A stretch of 64,000 nucleotides of DNA from Chionoecetes opilio. Its lineage: Eukaryota; Arthropoda; Malacostraca; Decapoda; Majidae. The translations under genes and the position numbers were made by a program. Below, piece after piece: positions 25,377 to 38,090 of this stretch (its first letter is position 1; each line of letters starts with the position of its first letter). Below the pieces are notes generated by a model that worked only from the letters and a program-made list of their open reading frames with translations, was not told where the DNA came from and did no database searches. The stretch spans positions 507,294-571,293 of the forward strand of contig JACEEZ010020317.1 in NCBI GenBank assembly GCA_016584305.1, written 5' to 3'.

Positions 25377-25813
25377 CAAGCCTATGTGCCTATGTGTCTA
25401 TGTGCCTATGTGTAGTTGTAGTGTCATGTGAACACAAACAAGCTTCGATCCTAGAGAGCGGAATTAGTTGGTCTTTGGCTTTACTGTGCCATCCATGTCG
25501 CCTTTGGAAACACCGAAGAGGAGGTGTCTGGAACAGTATGTATCTCTTAGTGGAGGATCCGGCGCTGTACTATTCACGTTTTTCCATCAAATGACTATTG
25601 CTTCCGTGTTGCACATTTATGTCTTTGCACAAATCATAGACATAAACGACTGTCTCTGACATATAGGCATACATATTAGGCATTTCTTTGTGTGGTATTA
25701 TTCCAGATGAAGCCGAACTCACTTTGGTGGACGAAACTATTTTTTTCTGGTGAGTTTTGAAGTGTTTTGAATTAATCTATCAAACGTTTCTGTCGCAACA
25801 TTTTTTTTTTTTT

Positions 25814-25905
25814 AGGTAAAGGTTAGGTTAGGTTAGGTTAGATAAGGGTTAGGTTAGGTAAGGGTTAGGTTAGGTAAGGGCTAGGTTAGGTATAGGTTCG
25901 GTTAG
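25814..25905. repeat. TTAGG-like minisatellite
   Basis: GGTTAGGTTAGGTTAGG followed by GGTTAGGTTAGGTAAGG units, preceded by a T run. Confidence 0.88.
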
Positions 25906-25988
25906 TTTCAATTTGTTTAATTTTTTTTCAGTTTTGCATACAAAAATTGATTTGCGACAGAAATGGTTAGCAGAATTCAAACTACCTT

Positions 25989-27405
25989 CCTATAGCTTTG
26001 ACTTCCTGCCTTTCTAAAGTTTTTGAATCTATACTTAATAAGAAGATTCTTAAGCATCTATCTGCTCACAATCTTCTATCTGATCGTCAGTACGGTTTCC
26101 GTAAAGGGCGATCTACTGGCGATCTTCTAGCTTTCCTAACTGAATCTTGGTCATCCTCCTTTAGGGGTTTCGGTGAAACTTTTGCTGTTGCCCTTGACAT
26201 ATCAAAAGCTTTTGATAGAGTCTGGCACAAATCTTTAATTTCTAAACTACCCTCATTCGGTTTCTATCCTTCTCTCTGTACCTTCATTTTAAGCTTCCTT
26301 TCAAACCGTTCTATTACAGCTACTGTAGACGGACATTGTTCTTCTCCTAAATCTATCAATAGTGGTGTTCCCCAGGGTTCTGTCCTATCATCCACTCTCT
26401 TTCTATTATTCATTAATGATCTTCTAAGTCTAACTCAAAGCCCTATCCACTCCTACGCTGATGATTTTACCCTGCATTTTTCAACGTCGTTTATTAGACG
26501 TCCAACTCAACAGGAACTAAGTGATTCACGGAGAGATGCCACCGAGCGCCTAACTTCTGATCTTTCTATAATTTCTGATTGGGGCAAAGCAAACCTTGTT
26601 TTGTTCAATGCCTCAAAAACCCAATTTCTTCACCTATCTACTCTACAAAACCTACCAGATAACTATCCTCTCTTCTTCAATGACACTCAACTGTCTCCTT
26701 CTTCTACAATGAACATTCTAGGGCTATCCTTTACTAAAAATCTGAACTGGAAATCTCACATCTCATCTCTTGCTAAAACAGCTTCTAAGAAGTTAGGTGT
26801 GCTGTGGCGTCTGTGTCCTTTTTTTTCTCCCTCCCAATTGCTTGCTTTCTACAGGGGCCTTATCCGCCCATGTATGGAGTATGTCTCACATGTTTGGGGA
26901 GGATCCACTCATACAGCTCTCCTAAACAGGGTTGAGTCAAAAGCTTTTCGTCTCATCAATTCCTCTCCTCTGACTGACTGTCTTCAATCTTTAAATCACC
27001 GCCGCAATGTTGCTTCTCTTGCTCTCTTCTACCGTTATTTTCATGCTCACTGCTCTTCTGAACTTGCTAACTGCATGCCTCCCCCACTCCCGCGGCCTCG
27101 CTGCACAAGACTTTCTACTCATTCTCATCCCTATTCTGTCCATCTTCCTAATGCAAGAGTTTATCAGTATCTTTACGCTTTCATCCCTTTCACTGGTAAA
27201 CTCTGGAACTCTCTTCCTGTTTCTATTTTTCCCTTTCCTATGACTTAAATCTTTTCAAAAGAAGAGTAACAAGACACCTCCCGAACTAAATTGGCCTACC
27301 CCTCTGTTTTTATTTTATTCTCTTACTGTCTTCTTTATAGGGACTGGCAACTAAGCGGGCTTTGTGTTACCCATTTTTGTTGTGCCCTTGGCCAGTTCCT
27401 TGTGA

Positions 27406-27437
<32 letters not shown>
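25989..27437 (+). pseudogene. Jockey-type non-LTR retrotransposon, 5'-truncated, poly(A)
   Basis: Copy-and-paste element; reverse transcriptase that would copy element RNA into DNA at a nicked target. Begins inside the RT domain (TSCLSKVFES; the preceding NYRPIAL is missing). Visible: FRKGRSTGDLL, ALDISKAFDRVWH (first catalytic Asp), SGVPQGSVLS, SYADDFTLHF (catalytic YADD), then the C-terminal region with GLIRPCMEYVSHVWGG. The long frame ends at 27246, but a shift near 27235 would continue through YDLNLFKRRVTRHLPN to TAA at 27287, so the C-terminus is frameshifted. The 3' end is a 25-30-bp A run. Compared with the copy at 62322-64000 it is nearly identical, so both are young. No endonuclease or gag-like ORF here. 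Clade from general resemblance, not a search. Confidence 0.8.
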
Positions 27438-27439
<2 letters not shown>

Positions 27440-27840
27440 ATAATAATATTAATTCAAAACACATCAAAACTCACCAGAAAAAAATAGTTTCCTCCACCAA
27501 AGGATGTTCGGTGTTCATCTGGAAATTTACCCTTTGTGTTAATTGTGTGAATAGAAATCAAAGCTGGTTTGCAGAAGATAACTTAATTTAATCATCCATC
27601 TTTCGAAACTCGTGTCCTTTACATTTTTCATTACAATCCTGCTATATTGGTTCGAAGATTCCAAAAAAATAATTCTGTGATAGGAAATGTCACATGCTTA
27701 CCAATTTCAATCCCACTCATGTTTTGTGGCATTTTGTAAATTTATAAAATAGATTTTACTAATATTCATATCTTATCCAACCCTAATGACACTGTAGTTA
27801 TCTCTTCAATGTGTACAGGTGAACGATTAAGGAATTACTT

Positions 27841-28305
27841 CATTCGGAAGAATGAGAAGAAACAGGAAGAAAACAGGAAGAAACAGGAAGAGAGTTCCAG
27901 AGTTTACCAGTGAAAGGGATGAAAGCGTAAAGATACTGATTAACTCTTGCATTAGGAAGATGGACAGAATAGGGATGAGAATGTGTAGAAAGTTTTGTGC
28001 AGCGAGGCCGCGGGAGGGGGGAGGCATGCAGTTAGCAAGTTCAGAAGAGCAGTGAACATGAAAATAGCGGTAGAAGAGAGCAAGAGAAGCAACATTGCGG
28101 CGGTGATTTAAAGATTGAAGACAGTCAGTCAAAGGAGGGGAGTTGATGAGACGAAAAGCTTTTGACTCAACCCTGTTTAGGAGAGCTATATGAGTGGATC
28201 TCTCCCAAACATGTGAGACATACTTCATACATGGGCGGATAAGGCCCTTGTACAGAGCAAGCAACTGGGAGGGAGAAAAAAAAGGACGCAGACGCCACAG
28301 GACGT
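27841..28305 (-). pseudogene. Jockey-type LINE fragment, antisense
   Basis: Minus-strand copy of the last part of the same element: FFSPSQLLALYKGLIRPCM, YVSHVWERSTH, SKAFRLINSPPLTDCLQSLN and LFYRYFHVHCSSELANCMPP. RT catalytic motifs are absent. A short AAACAGGAAG repeat lies at its 3' end (27860-27895). Lies 0.3 kb from the larger copy, in inverted orientation. Confidence 0.85.
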
Positions 28306-29250
28306 TTGGTTACGCGGTGGGAGGTAATAGATATATTAGCCACATAAAGTTTGGGAGATAATGTTGAGGTTCTGCTAATCCGTGGTTGTGTGAGAGAATG
28401 TGTGTGTGGATGGATCCATTTCAGTGTGAGGGAGTCAGATAAGGGATAGTAGTGAGGGGACGTGATGGGTTGGGAGGGGAGTAACAGCTGGTATCATTAG
28501 GGAAAGAGGGGAGTAAGATGTGGGTGTCGTGGACGATCTTTTAACGAGTTTTGGCGAAGAGGCAGGCATTTTCCCACATGCATTCCGTCGTCAAGATTTG
28601 TTAACGAGTGCAATAGTCATACATGTCATCGAGGTGGTGTATTTATCAACCTATTCGCTCATTTATTCATTATTTTCATTACACTAATTCCAGTTTGTTC
28701 TTAGCTTAGGCCTTAGACTATGGTAGAGAGATCATGTTTCTTTATTCTTCTCTTTAACTTATTGCTTCTCATCCATGATTTATTTTCAAGGCCCATGTCC
28801 GCTGAACCTAACACTTTAAGAAATAACCTCAAACAACTGGAAGCTATTTAAAAAGAATTAACAGACTTATGTGACTTAAATGCTGATCCAGGGTTTAATC
28901 AGTGTCCACCTAACTTTTCTTATCCATGCAGTAGAGGTCGAAGTGTAAGCAGAGTAACAAGTGTAAGCAGATGGAGAGCGTAGGACCACGCCATATGGGC
29001 CGGGAATGAAGTAACTTTGGCATCTCTCCGCCTTGGTAAACTTTGGAGGTGATGAGCTTGAAGGTGATGAGGTGAAGTCTGCCGCTTGCTTCATCAGCCG
29101 TGTGGTGAGTCGCTCAACGTATCATCCTGTTCATGCTGGCTATACAAATGTGACAAAAGGTCGATGGTGGCGCTGAGGCTGCTGGTAACCGAACTGCTCA
29201 ACCTCCACTAGCTTGTATTCGCCCAGACAGAGATTATGTGTTATTGAACT
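28306..29250. other. No gene recognised
   Basis: Mixed sequence with no recognised motif. A minus-strand frame of 72 codons (28876-29094) has no recognisable domain. Confidence 0.45.
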
Positions 29251-29261
29251 GCGAAAATATC

Positions 29262-30945
29262 TCTTTCTTTTGAGGAAGGAGTGGCTTTTTTTCTATCTTG
29301 TTTTTGAGGAAGGAGTGGCTTTTTTTCTGTCTTGTTTTTGAGGAAGGAGTGGCTTTTTTTCTGTCTTGATTTTGAGGAAGGAGTGGCTTTTTTTCTGTCT
29401 TGTTTTTGAGGAAGGAGTGGCTTTTTTTCTGTCTTGCTTTTGAGGAAGGAGTGGCTTTTCTTCTCCCTTGTTTTTGTGGAAGGAGTGGCTTTTCTTCTCT
29501 CTTGTTTTTGAGGAAAGAGTGGCTTTTCTTCTCTCTAGTTTTTGTGGAAGGAGTGGCTTTTTTTCTCTCTTGTTTTTGAGGAAGGAGTGGCTTTTTTTCT
29601 CCCTTGTTTTTGTGGAAGGAGTGGCTTTTCTTCTCTCTTGTTTTTGTGGAAGGAGTGGCTTTTTTTCTCTCTTGTTTTTGAGGAAGGAGTGGCTTTTTTT
29701 CTCTCTTGTTTTTTTGGAAGGAGTGGCTTTTATTCTCTCTTGTTTTTGAGGAAGGAGTGGCTTTTCTTCTCTCTTGTTTTTGTGGAAGGAGTGGCTTTTC
29801 TTCTCTCTTTTTTTGTGGAAGGAGTGGCTTTTTTTTCTCTTGTTTTTGTGGAAGGAGTGGCTTTTCTTCTCTCTTGTTTTTGAGGAAGGAGTGGCTTTTT
29901 TTCTCTCTTGTTTTTTTGGAAGGAGTGGCTTTTCTTCTCTCTTGTTTTTGAGGAAGGAGTGGCTTTTTTTCTATCTTGTTTTTGAGGAAGGAGTGGCTTT
30001 TTTTCTCTCTTGTTTTTGTGGAAGGAGTGGCTTTTCTTCTCTCTTGTTTTTGAGGAAGGAGTGGCTTTTTTTCTATCTTGTTTTTGAGGAAGGAGTGGCT
30101 TTTTTTCTATCTTGTTTTTGAGGAAGGAGTGGCTTTTCTTCTCTCTTGTTTTTGAGGAAGGAGTGGTTTTTTCTATCTTGTTTTTGAGGAAGGAGTGGCT
30201 TTTTTTCTATCTTGTTTTTGTGGAAGGAGTGGCTTTTCTTCTCTCTTGTTTTTGAGGAAGGAGTGGTTTTTTCTATCTTGTTTTTGAGGAAGGAGTGGCT
30301 TTTTTCTCTTTTTTTTGTGGAAGGAGTGGCTTTTCTTCTCTCTTGTTTTTGAGGAAGGAGTGGCTTTTTTTCTCTCTTGTTTTTGAGGAAGGAGTGGCTT
30401 TTTTCTCTTTTTTTGTGGAAGGAGTGGCTTTTTTCTCTTTTTTTTTGTGGAAGGAGTGGCTTTTTTTCTCTCTTGTTTTTGTGGAAGGAGTGGCTTTTTT
30501 CTCTTTTTTTGTGGAAGGAGTGGCTTTTTTTCTCTTGTTTTTGTGGAAGGAGTGGCTTTTTTTCTCTCTTGTTTTTGTGGAAGGAGTGGCTTTTTTCTCT
30601 CTTGTTTTTGTGGAAGGAGTGGCTTTTTTTTTCTCTTGTTTTTGTGGAAGGAGTGGCTTATTTTCTCTCTTGTTTTTGAGGAAGGAGTGGCTTTTTTCTC
30701 TCTTTTTTTGTGGAAGGAGTGGCTTTTTTTCTCTCTTGTTTTTGTGAAGGAGTGGCTTTTTTTCTCTTGTTTTTGTGGAAGGAGTGGCTTTTTTTCTCTC
30801 TTGTTTTTGTGGAAGGAGTGGCTTTTTTTCTCTCTTGTTTTTGTGGAAGGAGTGGCTTTTTTTCTCTCTTGTTTTTGTGGAAGGAGTGGCTTATTTTCTC
30901 TCTTGTTTTTGAGGAAGGAGTGGCTTTTTTCTCTTTTTTTTTTTT
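29262..30945. repeat. 34-bp minisatellite, about 48 units
   Basis: Unit GAGGAAGGAGTGGC followed by a T run and CTCTCTTGTTTTT. Variants: GTGGAAGG for GAGGAAGG, CTATCTTG for CTCTCTTG, and loss of bases in the T run. Variants cluster (GAG/CTATC units left of centre, GTG units to the right), indicating local amplification. Because 34 is not a multiple of 3, all plus-strand frames stay open over long stretches and show a KEWLFFSLVF/EGVAFLLSCF/GRSGFFSLLF pattern; these are not judged to be genes. Confidence 0.95.
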
Positions 30946-31528
30946 TCCTTCACGTACTGTTCTGTAAAGCTATTCTGCATCCTATAGTTTTGCTTCTTTT
31001 TGTGCCTAGAAAAGTTTGCTGTTCCAGGTAATTATCGACACCCATGCTACTGATTGTTGTATTTTCCCATGGTGGAATGGGTATACACATACAGCGGCTA
31101 TTTTCATGTTATGCATGGAGCTGTCTGTCACTCGAGTTATATATTTATTACAACTAAATTCATAATATATTGCCTTCTAAGCGATAATAATTAGGTATCA
31201 TTTCCGCCCTTTCTTTATTATCATTAATATTTTTCACACAAAACCTGACAAAATTACTTATGCATACAAATGGCTAGCGAGAATACTAGCACAATATTGG
31301 AACCTTTCGAAAAAGTTTCCGCAAGTGATCCATTGATAAAAAGTTGCCATCAATTTCAAACTATTTATATCAACAGTGTCAATTAATCATTCCATTCTCT
31401 AGTGGCAAGTTTGTAACCTTTATGAATAGCCTTTATGAAATTTGTTGGTTTCTGTCTTTGCATTAGTGTCATCTCACCTTATCTCTATATCAGTCTCTGT
31501 CTATTTGCTTATCTGTCTGTCTATGTGA

Positions 31529-31632
<104 letters not shown>

Positions 31633-31776
31633 AACACAATCCATCTATGTCACGCCTGAACATCAATACATCAAACATAACAGTAGGTAAATAAGCAATT
31701 AAGAGATAACAGTAAACAAACAAGCGGTATTTATAATGTCCACCCACCAGGCCGCGCTTCTACACTGCAAATACTC

Positions 31777-31876
31777 AGAGAGAGGGCAGGAGAAAGAGAG
31801 AAAGAGAAAGAGAAAGATAATGAGAGAGAGGGAGGGAGGGAGGGAAGGAGAGAGAGAGAGAGAAAGAGAGAGGGAA

Positions 31877-31949
<73 letters not shown>

Positions 31950-31955
31950 AGAGAG
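31777..31955. repeat. (GA)n microsatellite, interrupted
   Basis: GA array with AAAG and GGGAGG interruptions, followed by GGTGAGGTGTGGACCGTG, the same sequence that follows the GA array ending near 42447. Confidence 0.95.
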
Positions 31956-32044
31956 GTGAGGTGTGGACCGTGTGGTGAGGTCAAATGTCACTACAGGGGT
32001 ATGAATCAATCAGAATATATGAGTCTCCCATCAAACTCAAGAAT

Positions 32045-35000
32045 TAGTCCATGAGCCAGGCCAGATATCGGTACCACCTGGGGTGACTAAACACGAATGG
32101 TACTAAAATGTTTATAGAGTGACTGTAAATACATTAAGATATGATAGCCTTCCCGCACTGGTAGCTTAGTCTGATTTTTTGATGCAATGGGGGTGCTACC
32201 CATAAAAAAAAAAATTCAGCGTGACGCTCGGGGTTTTTCTCATTTTCTTTAAAATCAATCACACGATCGTTGCGAAACTTTGGACACCTATGTAAAATTT
32301 GATTCTCTACCAGAGTTGTTCCAAGGTATTTTTCAAATTTCCTCATATTTTGGGATTTACCCTAAAAAAAAATAATTTTGGGTATTTTCCCATAAATCTG
32401 GAATAAATCCCTAAATATGGGAGAAATTGAAAAATATATTCTAACAGCTCTTGTAGCTAATTTGATTCTCTACAAGAGTTATTCCGATGTATATTTCAAG
32501 TTTCCCCATATTTAGGGGTTTATTTCATATTTGGTGATTTTTTGTGATATTTTGGGGATAATTTATTATTGGAAGGAGCAAACATATGTAGAATGGTTTC
32601 CATGTAAATGTGTTTGTTTGTTTGTTCATGTAATGTTTAATGGTGATATTTTTTTTGCAGGTGTGTGCTGACTGTCTGACGGCATGATGCAACCATCAGC
32701 GAGGAAGAGAGCACGGATCGACTGTATCATCCACTGCTCTGATGATGACAGCGATGCTCTGGTGTCACCACAGGATTTGGACTCCTGGAACACATTGCTC
32801 AGGGCTGCAGAGATCAGGCAGCATGATCCAGTCCTGGAAGCAGCCAAGGGCCTTGAAGAAGGAGGAATACCACACATACATTATCACCGTAAATGTCGTA
32901 GTCTCTTTACAATGAAGAAGTCACTGGATTCTATCCTTGCCAAGGGTGTCAAGATAGAATCAGCAAGCGTCGACCCCAGGAGGAGGGCATCAAGGGATGC
33001 CCCTAGTACTAGCAGGGTGTATGCCAAAGTATGTCTCTTCTGCGAGAAGTCAAGCAAGTACATGAAAGCAGCAAAGACAAGGGAGCCACTCATCCAGTGT
33101 GTTGAGCTACGAGCAGATGAGAAGATCCGCAGAGCAGCAACAAGGAAACTCAACCAGAGAATCCTTGGTTTACTTAGCAGAGACCTTGTTGCTGCAGAGG
33201 GTCACTACCACAAGTCGTGCTACAAACTCTTCACAAAAGATGATTCCCCAGCGGCCGCCAGGTCTGGTGCAGGTGAAAATCAGGAAGAAAGCGAGGGAGC
33301 ACGCTACGAAGAGGCTGAGATAGAAGCCCTCGAGGAACTCTTCTTGTATATAAGGACTGAATTATTCCCCAACCCAGAGGTACTGCCTATGATAAACCTC
33401 ACATCTAGGCTTGAGAGATCCATGATGTCCCGTGGTATTATCCAACTGAAACCAGCGACAAAGAAACATGTTCGCCGAAAGATTGAAACCGAGTTTGGGG
33501 AATCACTACGCTTTGTCCCAGATGAGAAAGGAAAGCTTCTAATCTATCCACGCAGCCTCTCAATGGACGACCTTGCCCGACAAGCACACAAAATGACAAA
33601 AGATCTGCAAGAAGCAAGAGCAGCTAACTCTGAAGATATCTTAACCAAAGCAGGAATGCAGCTGAGGAATGAGATCAATAAGCATGATGTGAGTCAGCCA
33701 TGGCCTCCCGATACAGATCAGAATGTTATTCCTGCAGCAGTCACTAAATTCCTGCACACCCTGCTGACAGGAGAGTGTGAGTGTCAAACTCCCTCTGAAA
33801 GAGCTCAACGTCTTGCCATATCCTTCGGCAGTGACTTGGTCTTTGCTGTTACCAGTGGCAAGACAAAGCCACCAAGCACGTACTGCTGTCCAATGCTGTA
33901 AAGTGTTTGACAGGAAACACAGAACTGATCCGAACTCTGAATCGTCTTGGCCACTGTGTGTCCTACTCAATGTTTGAGGAGATCGATACAGCCCTTTGTA
34001 TCCAGAAGCTGGAATGTTCAAAGGATGACATTCCACTGCCAGCAAACATCTACCCTGGTGTGTTCACAACCCTGGCCTGGGATAACATCGACCGACTTGA
34101 AGAGACACTAAGTGGAGCAGGTACTTCTCACAGAGTCAATGGCATTGCTGTCCAGTTCCAGGTTGCAGGCTCTGTGCCAGAGAAGGTCCTGCCAGAGATT
34201 ACCAAGTCCAAGATAAGAAGCATCACTCTGACCGCATCAATTCTGCCAATATACAATGTTGGGCGGCGGGCAGGGCCACCCAGGATTGAGACTGCGTATG
34301 TCGACACTACCAAAGAGGTCCAGGATTCAAAGACCAAGAACCATATCTGGCTTCTTACTCGAATGTCAGACCATGAGAACCAGTCCATCAGCAGTTGGAC
34401 TGGGTTCAACATCAAAATCCGCAGAGACATTGCAGTGGTCCAGGACACTGTAAGCTACCTGCCCACTATCAATGCTCCCGCAACAGAAATGTCCACCGTT
34501 AATGAAGTCTTGGAGCAAACGCATGCCATCATGCAGTCCTTACAGCTTAACAAGATTGTGTGCGTGTTTGATCAAGCACTCTATGCCAAAGCTGCCGAGG
34601 TTCTCTGGAAACAAGAGAAGTTCAAGAACATTATCATCAGGATGGGCGTCTTCCACACAATCTGCAATCTCCTCTCCACCATAGGGAAGAGGTTTCAGGA
34701 TGCAGGTCTTAGAGATCTGTGTGTGGAATCAGGTGTCATCGCAGAAGGATCAGTGTCAGGGGTGATGGACGGCCGGAGGTACAACAGAGCAGTGAGACTG
34801 CACAAGCTCGTGTATGAAGCACTGATGAGGCTTGCATGGAAAGGCTTCCTTCCATGGCTAGAAGAAAACCATTCAAGGGACATACACCATCTGGATGGAA
34901 CACTGAAGAACATCAACAGCTTCCACAGCAATGTGTCTCAGGGAACCTTTCAAGAGCTGATGGAGAGTGAATCATGCACACATATCCTGAAGCTCTTCCA

Positions 35001-37653
35001 AGTTTATCTTGAGACCCTAAGAGATGAACACAACCTCTCAGCATTCTGGATGTCATACCTGGACATGGTTGAGGTCATGCTGGACCTGGTTCGAGCCTCC
35101 AGAGAAGGCAACTGGATGCTTCACCTAGGAGCAATCCGACAGATGATACCGTGGTGTTTTGCCTATGACAAGGTGAACTATGCCCGATTCCTGACCTACT
35201 ACTATGCCATGATGTCTCGACTGCCCATTGAACACCCAGAGGTCCATGAACACTTCATGCAAGGTGGCTTTTCGGTCCAGATCGGTAGCAAGAATCCCTT
35301 TGGACGGATTCCTGTGGACCAGACCATCGAAGAGACGATCAACAAAGACACCCAGACACCAGGGGGCACAAAAGGCTTCAGCCTGAAAGGTGGAGCTGTC
35401 GCCAGGTACTACCTGACATCGGAGTATCGCAGCAGATACTTGAGGCAGCTCAGGGCCATGGTAGTAGGCCAAAAGTATACTGACTTCAGCCACCCAGACC
35501 TACAGATGCCCAGGATTAGAAGAGATGAGGCCGATGTCCAATCTTTAGTTCAACTGATGGAGACCAGCTGGTTGAACCCCTTCAACGCAGAGCAAGGAGA
35601 TCTTGTCAGTTTGTCAACTGCGACTACAGCACCACCAGAAGTTGCCAAAGACCTTCTAGGGGCCTACAGAATAGGAGAGGATGCATATCAAGCCTTCAAG
35701 GAAGAGCGCCTGGAGACCGATACGCCAACTATACAGTTTCATGACACGATGACGAAGACGAAACTGAGAACGTTCACTAACATCAGAATGAAGCCACGCT
35801 CACAAGGCCATGCCAAGGAGGCTATCTTGAAGGCTGACAGGAACCTATTTGGCCAGATGATCCTTGTTGCTGAGAACAGAAAGCTCAAAATGAGTGATGT
35901 CTTGGCTCATCCCCTGGGGCCTTTGCCATGGGCACTTGCCAGCGGTGATGGGTCTCTCCGCAAGACCAACAAGGCTGCCCTAGCAAGGGAGTTGGAGAGG
36001 AATGTTTCTCCTGCAGAGGTGATCCCCGAGCCCTCTGCTACCATAATTGATGGGATGAGCCTGGTCCAGAAACTGAAGGGAAACGACAACACTTTTTCAC
36101 AGCTTGCAGGCACAGCACTGAGTCACGTTGTCCATGAGGGTGCTAAGAGCAGGCGCATTGATGTTGTGTTTGACGTCTACAAGGAGACATCCATCAAAGA
36201 TGCAGAACGAGCCAACAGAAGTGCAGGCACAGGGATCCATTTCAAGAACATTCAACCTGGGCACAACATCCAGCAGTGGAGAAAGTTACTCGGTAGTTCC
36301 TCCAACAAGGCAAGTCTCATCAAGTTCCTGGTAGAAGAATGGAAAAAACCACAGCACAGGGAGAAGCTCGAGGGCAAGGAGCTGTATGTCACATGTGAGC
36401 AGCTCTGCTTCAAGATCACCAAAGAGCAGTGGGAAGAGGCTCCTGAGCTTAAGTCAAGTCAAGAAGAAGCAGACACACGCCTCCTTCTCCATGCACTTCA
36501 TGCAGCAGAATCTGGGTACAAGTCTGTCATCATCACTGCAGAGGATACAGACGTCATGGTCCTGTGTCTGGGCATGTGCCACAAGATCCCATCCCACCTG
36601 TTCCAGAAGTGCGGGGACGAAGAACCGGACAAGATTCCTGGATATCACCACACTGAGCCGTACACTGGGAGGCAGCGTGTGTGATTCATTGATTGGTATG
36701 CATGCCTTTACAGGCTGTGATACCGTCAGTGCATTCGCTGGCCGGGGGAAGATGACGACACTCAAGCAGGTGAAGATGGACAAGACATACCAGGATGCTT
36801 TCCACGAACTTGGGCGCTCATGGGAAGTGTCTCCTGAACTCTTTGAGAAGCTACAGGAAATCACCTGCCACATGTACCTGCCATCTACCCACACAACTGA
36901 GGTGAACAAGCTTCGGTATGAGCTGTTCTGTGCGAGACGTGGAGAGGTGGAGTCAAGTCAACTCCCTCCTTGTGAGGACTGCCTCTTCATGCATGCACTA
37001 CGTGCAAACTACCAGGCTGCGATCTGGAGGAGAAGTCTGCAGAGCCAGCCATTTTGTTGCGAACCCAACAGACTGCGGCTGGATGACAGATGAGGACGGC
37101 AAGCTTGCTGTCAACTGGATGCGAGGCTCACCAGCACCAGATGCTGTTATGCAGCTACTGTCCTGCAAGTGTGTGCGGTCATGCGAACTCCCTAAGTGCA
37201 CTTGCCTCAGCAATGGCCTGAAGTGTACGGACATGTGCAGGTTACAGACATGCCAGAACAAGGCTATTGAAGAAGAGCCGGTAGCACAACAGTCAGATTC
37301 CGAGTCTGACGTAGATGATATTGAGGAGGATTAATTGGCCATAATAGTAAGTACAAGCCCATGGCATGCTTAGTGTGTATTTACAGGACTTGTATTAAAT
37401 GTGACAATTACTATATTCATTTTAGTGACATTTAGGCATTCCTGTCCCCAAATTTGACATTTTTAAATTTTTCTGAATTTTCGGTAGGGTGTGTCTATTC
37501 AAGAAGTGATAACGACCATTAAGCTACCAGTGTGCAAGGGCTATCATATCAAAACATAAACTAGAGACATGTAGCAAGCTAAAAACACCTAAGAGAATTA
37601 GTCACCCCGGGTGGTACCGATATCCCAAAATTCGGGTCTTGGCTCATGGACTA
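32045..37653 (+). mobile_element. A2: Academ-like DNA transposon, full length
   Basis: A 5.6-kb element. Left end TAGTCCATGAGCCA and right end (as reverse complement) TAGTCCATGAGCCA are identical; similarity continues through GATATCGGTACCACC-GGGGTGACTAA and resumes at GATATGATAGCC and CACTGGTAGCTTA (to about 32170). Target duplication AAT (32042-32044 and 37654-37656). The sequence at 42461-42560 is a related site without insertion (CAAG-AGT-GGG-GGAG), which independently confirms the boundaries and the 3-bp duplication. A direct duplication of about 65 bp (near 32298 and 32459) lies in the 5' leader, as in A0. Confidence 0.9.
32684..37334 (+). pseudogene. Academ-like transposase, nearly complete with three frameshifts
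   Basis: Largest transposase copy (about 1,550 codons). The ATG at 32684 lies 24 bases after acceptor TTTTTTGCAG. Modules: first zinc finger CIIHC...YHRKC (to about 32905); second CLFCEKSS...YHKSC (33030-33225); a LAWDNIDRLEETLSG-type block (about 34070); core with VFDQALYAKA, YDKVNYARF and VDQTIEETIN as candidate catalytic D, D, E (34565-35345); XPG-like nuclease with IIDGMSL, VVFDVYKE, SSQEEADTRLLL, AEDTDVMVL and TGCDTVSAFAGRGK (36044-36750); cysteine cluster CKCVRSC...CTDMC (37162-37260) and an acidic tail (SDSESDVDDIEED). Frame changes occur near 33870, 36620 and 37045; each is explained by a single-base indel and could be decay or assembly error. No in-frame stops within segments. Confidence 0.87.
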
Positions 37654-37755
37654 AATGGGCGGAGTCAAGCTAAAGTTTTCGTTAATGGCACGCCAGAATC
37701 AAAATCTTCCTTTTTGAACACTATTAATATTATTAATAATTAATACATATATTTG

Positions 37756-38087
<332 letters not shown>

Positions 38088-38090
38088 CTC

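Larger units (their letters stand above)
25701..27524. mobile_element. Inverted-repeat element hosting a Jockey-type LINE
   Basis: Arms of about 75 bp: TTCCAGATGAAGCCGAACTC ... TTTTTCTGGTGAGTTTTGA ... TTTTGAATTAAT on the left and the near-perfect reverse complement at 27446-27524. Inside the left arm a second inverted repeat (TTTCTGTCGCAAC and GTTGCGAC-type ends near 25788 and 25965) encloses a TTAGG-like tract. Most of the interior is the LINE copy at 25989-27437, probably a later insertion. No transposase is seen. Confidence 0.7.

Noticed and set aside
29468..31031. Overlapping 80-194-codon frames with KEWLFFSLVF-type repeats
   Set aside because: All plus frames are open because the 34-bp unit has no stop; frequent 1-2-base length changes shift the frame, so no selection for a protein is visible.
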